The notes under the pieces were generated by a model. It ran no database searches. It saw only the letters and a program-made list of their open reading frames with translations, and was not told the DNA's origin. From positions 1 through 28,726 of the IMG/VR virus record IMGVR_UViG_3300013104_000066: a stretch of 28,726 nucleotides of DNA, one strand, 5' to 3'. Both the position numbers and the translations under genes were made by a program. Source of the DNA: a virus. Positions 26,224 through 28,726 of this stretch are shown piece after piece (position 1 is the stretch's first letter; every line of letters starts with the position of its first letter).

Positions 26224-28726
26224 GCGGCGGCGTCAGAAAACTTGCCTCGGTCGTGGTTGGTGCGGTTGTTGGTTTTGCCCAAGGTGGCCCGTGGGGCGCG
26301 GTCGCCGGCGCTGCGCTGGCCTTCTACGCATCGGAGCAGCAGGAAAAGCTCAACACCAAGTCGCCGCTGCGCGACAACGAGCCGTCGGCGCAGACCGTTC
26401 GGTCGTCGAAGGCGCCGGTCCGTTTCATCCTCGGCCGCGTTTCCACTGGCGGCGTGCTGGTCTGGGCGCAAGAGCAGGCCGGCGCACAGGGAGAGGGCGA
26501 GTGGCTGCACCTGGTGTACGTGTTGTGCGAGGGCCCGATCACCGCGCTTGAAAACATCTACCTTGGCGAGGAAGAAATTGGCAGCTACGGCGCGCAGGCG
26601 ACTTATGAGCTGGTGGTCAACCCGACTCAGGTGAACGCTTTCCTGAAGGCCAACTGCCCAGACTGGAAGGACAGCCAGATCGGCCGGGGCCTGTCGTTCG
26701 TTCGGGTTTCGCTGCAGTACAGCGCAGAGAAATTCCCGTCGGGCATCCCGGATACCCGTTTCGTGGTGCGCGGCCGCAACGACGTGTACGACCCACGCAC
26801 CGGTACCGCGATTTACAGCGCCAATACCGCGTTGCATCTGCTTTGGTTCCTGCGCGCGCGTTGCGGTGTGCCGGACGACGAGATCGTGTTCGAAACCTTC
26901 GCCAGCGCGGCCAACGTGTGCGACGAGGCTCTGACCAATGCCGACGGCTCGACCAGTCAGCGCTATCGCAGCGGCTGCGTGATCGGCGCGGACGAGCAGC
27001 GCACGGGTGTGCTGCAGAAATTGGAAGCGGCCTGCGGTGGCCACCTGATCCGTGTTGGTGGTCGCTGGATGCTTCAGGCGGGCGCGTACTACGGCCCGTA
27101 TGACTTCGAGATCACCGAGGACATGGTGATCGGCACAGTGACCGGTAGCACCGAGCCGACCAACGACTCGGCGATCAACACCGTCCGGGGCACGTTCATT
27201 GACCCGTCGCAGTCGTGGACGGAAACCGATTACCCGGAGGTCAGTGTTGCCGAATGGATCGTTGAGGACGGCGGCGAGGCGGCTGAAACGCTGACCTATT
27301 CCTACGTCACCGATCCGTACCAGGCCCAGCGCCTGGCGAACATGGAGCTGCGCCGTCGGCGTGCTGGAGGTGCGATCAGCATCCCGATGAACTTCGCCGG
27401 CTACAACTGCCGACCGGGGCGGGTGGTACGGGTCAATCTGCCGTCGCTGAACATCTTGGGCGAGTTCATCGTTTCGGACTGGTCCATGGGCGACAGCGAA
27501 GGCTGCACTGTCCAGGTCAAACAGTACGAGGCGGCGATCTTCGATGATGCCGTGGGCCAGCCGTACAACCCGATCGGCTTCATCAATCTGCCGGCCGGTG
27601 GTCTCGGCACCCCCAGTGCGGTCACTTGGACGCAGGACACCACCGCCGAGGTGACTCAGGGTGTGCTTTCGTGGCTTCCACCGACAGGAATCGTAAAGGA
27701 ATACATCGTCATCGTCCGGCAGGGCGATACCGCAGTTCAGTCGCACAACGTGCCGGCTACCTCGACGGAAATCGCCATCAACGGCCTGCCGTCTGGCAAC
27801 TACGCAATGAGTGTGGCGGCGGTTGGGCCGATGGCGCGTTCCGGTGAGGCAACGATCACCGTCAGCATCAACGGGCCGCCCATTCCAGAAAGCTGCGTGG
27901 TGCAGTCCTCGATCGACAGCATCGTGCTGATCCCAAGCAACTCGCAAAACGGCCTGAATGGAGGGACCTACGAATACTTCTTCAGCACTTCGCCAACGGC
28001 AACGTCTGCGGATGCCGAATATCTGGGGCAAGGCCTGACCTTCACCCACAACGGGCTGGGGTTCTGGACCAACTACTACTACTTCATCCGCTCATCGAAC
28101 GCCTACGGGAAAAGCTCCTTTCTGTATGTGCCGGCTCAGACTTCAAACGATGTTTCGGCATACCTTGCGGCGCTGGCCGGGAAGATTGGTCGCACAGAGT
28201 TGGGACAGGATATTGTCGACGAAATCGACAAAATCCCAGGCTTGCAGGAACAGATCGATGCGCTCGACGGACTGAAGGGCTATGACCCGGAAGCAACCTA
28301 CGAAGAATACGATCTTGTTGTGCAGGGCAAGCGCATTTATCAGGCCACCGGCCCGGTACCGGTCAATATGCCGCCGCCGAATCCGCTCTACTGGCTCGAT
28401 GTCGGTCAGACGGTGGAAACCGCCAATGGGCTTGCCCAGCAGGTGGCGACCAACACCGCAGAAATCACAGAACTCGACGGCGTTGTCACAGCTCAGGCGA
28501 CGGCGTTTCAGGCGCTGCGCGCTTCTTTCCGAGATGACGACGGAGAGGGTGAGCTGGCAGATGCTTTGAAGGGGTGGAGCAGCACTGCGGCGATCGCAAC
28601 TGAAGAGAAGGTAAGAGCGTCGGAAATCGAGGCAACAGCTCGAGAGCTGAAGACCTACGACGCCAAGATTACTTCCAATGCCGACAACATTACCCAAATC
28701 GCCGCCAACGTTACTAACCTGACGGA
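26220..28726 (+). CDS. Tail tip attachment / host specificity protein J-like, partial
   Basis: The gene starts at ATG 26220 (ATGA overlap) and is open to the window end, so at least 835 residues are present and the C-terminal receptor-binding part is missing. Residues about 12-40 are a hydrophobic glycine-rich segment (VVVGAVVGFAQGGPWGAVAG). The next 400 residues match the J-like hub (CEGPITALENIYLG, WFLRARCGV, GGRWMLQAGAY, DPYQAQRLANMELRRRRAG, CRPGRVVRVNLP). Two fibronectin-III-like domains follow (about 460-560 and 565-645), then a coiled-coil region with repeated AEITELDGVV and NADNITQIAANVTNL pieces that leads to the fibre. It decides host range. Confidence 0.9.
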   Translation, partial: MSGGVRKLASVVVGAVVGFAQGGPWGAVAGAALAFYASEQQEKLNTKSPLRDNEPSAQTVRSSKAPVRFILGRVSTGGVLVWAQEQAGAQGEGEWLHLVYVLCEGPITALENIYLGEEEIGSYGAQATYELVVNPTQVNAFLKANCPDWKDSQIGRGLSFVRVSLQYSAEKFPSGIPDTRFVVRGRNDVYDPRTGTAIYSANTALHLLWFLRARCGVPDDEIVFETFASAANVCDEALTNADGSTSQRYRSGCVIGADEQRTGVLQKLEAACGGHLIRVGGRWMLQAGAYYGPYDFEITEDMVIGTVTGSTEPTNDSAINTVRGTFIDPSQSWTETDYPEVSVAEWIVEDGGEAAETLTYSYVTDPYQAQRLANMELRRRRAGGAISIPMNFAGYNCRPGRVVRVNLPSLNILGEFIVSDWSMGDSEGCTVQVKQYEAAIFDDAVGQPYNPIGFINLPAGGLGTPSAVTWTQDTTAEVTQGVLSWLPPTGIVKEYIVIVRQGDTAVQSHNVPATSTEIAINGLPSGNYAMSVAAVGPMARSGEATITVSINGPPIPESCVVQSSIDSIVLIPSNSQNGLNGGTYEYFFSTSPTATSADAEYLGQGLTFTHNGLGFWTNYYYFIRSSNAYGKSSFLYVPAQTSNDVSAYLAALAGKIGRTELGQDIVDEIDKIPGLQEQIDALDGLKGYDPEATYEEYDLVVQGKRIYQATGPVPVNMPPPNPLYWLDVGQTVETANGLAQQVATNTAEITELDGVVTAQATAFQALRASFRDDDGEGELADALKGWSSTAAIATEEKVRASEIEATARELKTYDAKITSNADNITQIAANVTNLT

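Noticed and set aside
26151-28049. 632-codon open frame on the minus strand
   Set aside because: It is antisense to the tail tip gene, rich in Arg, His and Ala as expected from GC-rich codon mirroring, lacks a ribosome binding site and matches no family.

Overview
The window is most of a temperate siphovirus genome, almost certainly a Pseudomonas prophage or phage. The support is GC-rich codon use, an HK97/D3-type head module, a lambda-type early region, and small accessory proteins of a kind common in Pseudomonas prophages. No tRNA, rRNA, IS element or CRISPR array was seen. No stretch above 300 bases lacks a gene. Neither attachment site is visible, so the prophage ends probably lie outside the window.

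Layout. 1-600: the C-terminal end of an unknown gene and one small unknown gene. 605-1665: a leftward operon of three small phage proteins. 1666-1863: a leader-like region dense in perfect inverted repeats. 1864-2186: a rightward pair, a 40-aa hydrophobic peptide coupled to a zinc-ribbon protein. 2264-2878: a leftward operon from a PL-like promoter, with two short ORFs and a LuxR-type HTH protein. 2944-3757: an autocleavable S24-type CI repressor with operators on both sides (two at PL, three at PR). 3785-9518: the rightward early operon, namely Cro/YdaS-like protein, intrinsic terminator, Rha/KilAC antirepressor, O-like replication protein with an internal iteron origin, P-like helicase loader, YbcO-like protein, RusA resolvase, a tyrosine recombinase in an unusual place, and two unknown genes, the second in the usual position of a late regulator. 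9598-10230: an accessory gene resembling GvpU, bounded by two terminators. 10266-11502: a holin with a structured leader and a lambda-S-like double start, three small ORFs and an HNH endonuclease. 11503-11645: a candidate cos region. 11646-17257: TerS, TerL, portal, ClpP-like prohead protease and major capsid protein. 17300-19301: head-tail connectors and tail terminator. 19366-20483: tail tube protein and two tail chaperone frames joined by a -1 frameshift signal. 20538-20978: a lipoprotein accessory gene. 21039-28726: tape measure, two tail-tip proteins, an NlpC-like DUF6950 protein and the central tail tip/host-specificity protein, cut by the window end.

How it works together. CI is expected to hold PL and PR silent through TACC-N4-GGTA operators on both sides of its own gene, and to cleave itself after SOS activation. 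The Cro-like protein, the Rha protein and replication genes then start the lytic programme. Intrinsic terminators at 1771-1800, 4111-4140, 9598-9624, 10204-10230, 19321-19342 and 21001-21021 lie within transcription units that must be read through, which suggests processive antitermination. Packaging is probably of the cos type with HNH help, as in HK97. No endolysin is visible near the holin; it is probably beyond the right edge.
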